A stretch of 64,000 nt of DNA, taken from NCBI GenBank assembly GCA_911728455.2, contig OU452238.1, positions 13,486,049 to 13,550,048 on the forward strand, given 5' to 3'. Positions 62,365-64,000 of the stretch are shown here, in pieces (position 1 is the stretch's first letter; each line of letters begins with the position of its first letter). Both the position numbers and the translations under genes were made by a program. Under the pieces are notes generated by a model, which was not told where the DNA came from, made no database searches, and saw only the letters and a list, made by a program, of their open reading frames with translations. The DNA is from Marthasterias glacialis (lineage: Eukaryota > Echinodermata > Asteroidea > Forcipulatida > Asteriidae).

Positions 62365-63849
62365 TTCCAACAGTGTCAGACTTGTCAGTTTTCCGCCAAT
62401 ACTTTGGGAGATAGAGCCGTTGCTAAGTTTTGTTTTCACTCTGTTACAGCTTCGTGTACAAAAGTGCCATTAGACAGGTGTTTGAAGCGCATTCGGAGCA
62501 GCCCCGCTCTCTGGTGGTTTCAACAAGGAAGATGGCCCTGGCTGGCCGGGAAAACTAGATTTTCGGATGCACGACTATGGCAGCTACCTGCAGGTACAAG
62601 AAATTTCTCTCTAGCCCCATTATTTATGGAGTTATTGGCCGTGGCGCTGCCGACTTCTTTTTTCGGCGTTTTTTTTCTTTTTTTTTGCTGGCTTCAGTCC
62701 AGCACACACGTAGCGGCCTTGGCTATTGTTGACGTACACAGAGCATGGCCATTTGCTCTTGACATCTTCGGGGTGTCCTCACTCCGCGGTCCCTGGCATC
62801 CTCCCTGTTTGTCCCACAACCCCAAGACCGGCATTTTTGGAAAGCCCATGAGCAGGGCTTTCCAACAGTGTCAGACTTGTCAGTTTTCCGCCAATACTTT
62901 GGGAGATAGAGCCGTTGCTAAGTCTTGTTTTCACTCTGTTACAGCTTCGTGTACAAAAGTGCCATTAGACAGGTGTTTGAAGCGCATTCGGAGCAGCCCC
63001 GCTCTCTGGTGGTTTCAACAAGGAAGATGGCCCTGGCTTGCCGGGAAAACTAGATTTTCGGATGCAGGACTATGGCAGCTACCTGCAGGTACAAGAAATT
63101 TCTTTCTAGCCCCATTTCTTGTGGAGTTATTGGCCGTGGCGCTGCCGACTTCTTTTTTCGGCGTTTTTTTTCTTTTTTTTTGCTGGCTTCAGTCCAGCAC
63201 ACACGTAGCGGCCTTGGCTATTGTTGACGTACACAGAGCATGGCCATTTGCTCTTGACATCTTCGGGGTGTCCTCACTCCGCGGTCCCTGGCATCCTCCC
63301 TGTTTGTCCCACAACCCCAAGACCGGCATTTTCGGAAAGCCCATGAGCAGGGCTTTCCAACAGTGTCAGACTTGTCAGTTTTCCGCCAATACTTTGGGAG
63401 ATAGAGCCGTTGCTAAGTTTTGTTTTCACTCTGTTACAGCTTCGTGTACAAAAGTGCCATTAGACAGGTGTTTGAAGCGCATTCGGAGCAGCCCCGCTCT
63501 CTGGTGGTTTCAACAAGGAAGATGGCCCTGGCTGGCCGGGAAAACTAGATTTTCGGATGCACGACTATGGCAGCTACCTGCAGGTACAAGAAATTTCTCT
63601 CTAGCCCCATTATTTATGGAGTTATTGGCCGTGGCGCTGCCGACTTCTTTTTTCGGCGTTTTTTTTCTTTTTTTTTGCTGGCTTCAGTCCAGCACACACG
63701 TAGCGGCCTTGGCTATTGTTGACGTACACAGAGCATGGCCATTTGCTCTTGACATCTTCGGGATGGCCTCACTCCGCGGTCCCTGGCATCCTCCCTGTTT
63801 GTCCCACAGCCCCAAGACCGGCATTTTTGGAAAGCCCATGAGCAGGGCT

Positions 63850-64000
63850 TTCCATCAGTGTCAGACTTGTCAGTTTTCCGCCAATACTTTGGGAGATAGA
63901 GCCGTTGCTAAGTCTTGTTTTCACTCTGTTACAGCTTCGTGTACAAAAGTGCCATTAGACAGGTGTTTGAAGCGCATTCGGAGCAGCCCCGCTCTCTGGT
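63850..64000 (+). repeat. Partial unit at the right window edge
   Basis: The first 151 bp of a unit, with the ccatcag variant at its start, cut inside the CTCF-like sequence by the end of the window. The array clearly continues beyond the window. Confidence 0.95.

Larger units (their letters stand above)
1..64000 (+). repeat. Macrosatellite-like tandem array, about 500-bp unit, 128 complete copies
   Basis: The whole window is a head-to-tail array of one unit in one orientation. Phased on the TTCCAACAG motif there are 128 complete units and a 151-bp partial unit. Nearly all are 492-507 bp; most of the length variation comes from the T tract in the middle of the unit. Neighbouring units differ by scattered substitutions and blocks of units recur, so the array has higher-order structure. 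No unique sequence, transposon end, telomere repeat or gene interrupts it, and neither array end is in the window. One hand-counted consensus unit of 494 bp has 128 C, 120 G and 21 CpG. I do not recognise the family. Tandem satellites or macrosatellites of this kind are typical of eukaryotic heterochromatin or of special chromatin loci; which applies here is not decided by sequence. Confidence 0.97.
51402..64000 (+). repeat. Array domain VI: 25 complete units plus a partial one, four-unit period
   Basis: Units start at 51402, 51901, 52396, 52897, 53394, 53896, 54391, 54893, 55388, 55891, 56386, 56883, 57385, 57886, 58381, 58878, 59381, 59876, 60372, 60873, 61368, 61870, 62365, 62860, 63355 and 63850 (partial). 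TGG returns in 22 of the 25 complete units; the exceptions start at 51901, 54391 and 59876. A private T-tract form, T3-A-T4-C-T-A followed by 12-15 T, marks seven units (tracts near 52700, 53698, 54696, 55691, 57689, 60675, 61671) and alternates with T8-C-T9 units. Blocks of four units (about 1995 bp) are repeated. Confidence 0.85.

Noticed and set aside
1..64000. CRISPR array
   Set aside because: Direct repeats are about 500 bp and contiguous, with no short repeat plus unique spacer pattern.
1..64000. Ribosomal, tRNA, 5S or histone gene clusters as the source of the tandem
   Set aside because: No segment of the unit matches rRNA, tRNA or 5S sequence or structure as I know them, and no protein-coding frame is conserved.

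Overview
The window is one uninterrupted tandem-repeat array and contains no recognisable gene. From the first base to the last it is a head-to-tail series of a roughly 500-bp unit: 128 complete units plus a 151-bp partial unit at the right edge, all in the same orientation. Almost all units are 492-507 bp; the exceptions are one of 679 bp (internal duplication) and one of 380 bp (internal deletion). Units were phased by hand on the conserved TTCCAACAG (or TTCTAACAG / TACCAACAG) motif, so unit boundaries are a convention, not biological ends.

The organism is eukaryotic by inference: a long homogenised satellite with higher-order structure and no coding or bacterial features. I do not recognise the family and cannot name the species. 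Motifs resembling CTCF and YY1 sites and an array built like a mammalian macrosatellite would fit a vertebrate, but that is weak evidence. One hand-counted consensus unit (494 bp) has about 50% GC and 21 CpG (observed/expected about 0.68), so the array is not CpG-depleted.

Each unit has the same layout: a 9-bp-stem hairpin across the chosen unit junction; a CCAAT-containing stretch; a 14-bp CTCF-like sequence (13 of 14 positions in the best variant) followed 11 bp later by a YY1-like AAGATGGC; a 12-bp palindrome containing PstI and SbfI sites; a small GC stem; a long variable T tract; a second small stem; a dyad centred on TGGCCA; and a CCGCGG site.

Layout: 1-13054, a higher-order block of at least seven unit classes with nested multi-unit duplications; 13055-26501, a two-unit (about 1 kb) alternation; 26502-29508, nearly uniform units; 29509-35541, a mixed zone with both grossly rearranged units; 35542-51401, a block of 32 units all lacking the CTCF-like TGG, with six-, four- and two-unit periods; 51402-64000, a four-unit period marked by an interrupted T tract. 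The main finding is that the variable base inside the CTCF-like motif is arranged in domains rather than scattered, which suggests a DXZ4-like array with a motif-positive left part, a motif-negative centre and a motif-positive right part. Binding is not shown by sequence alone.
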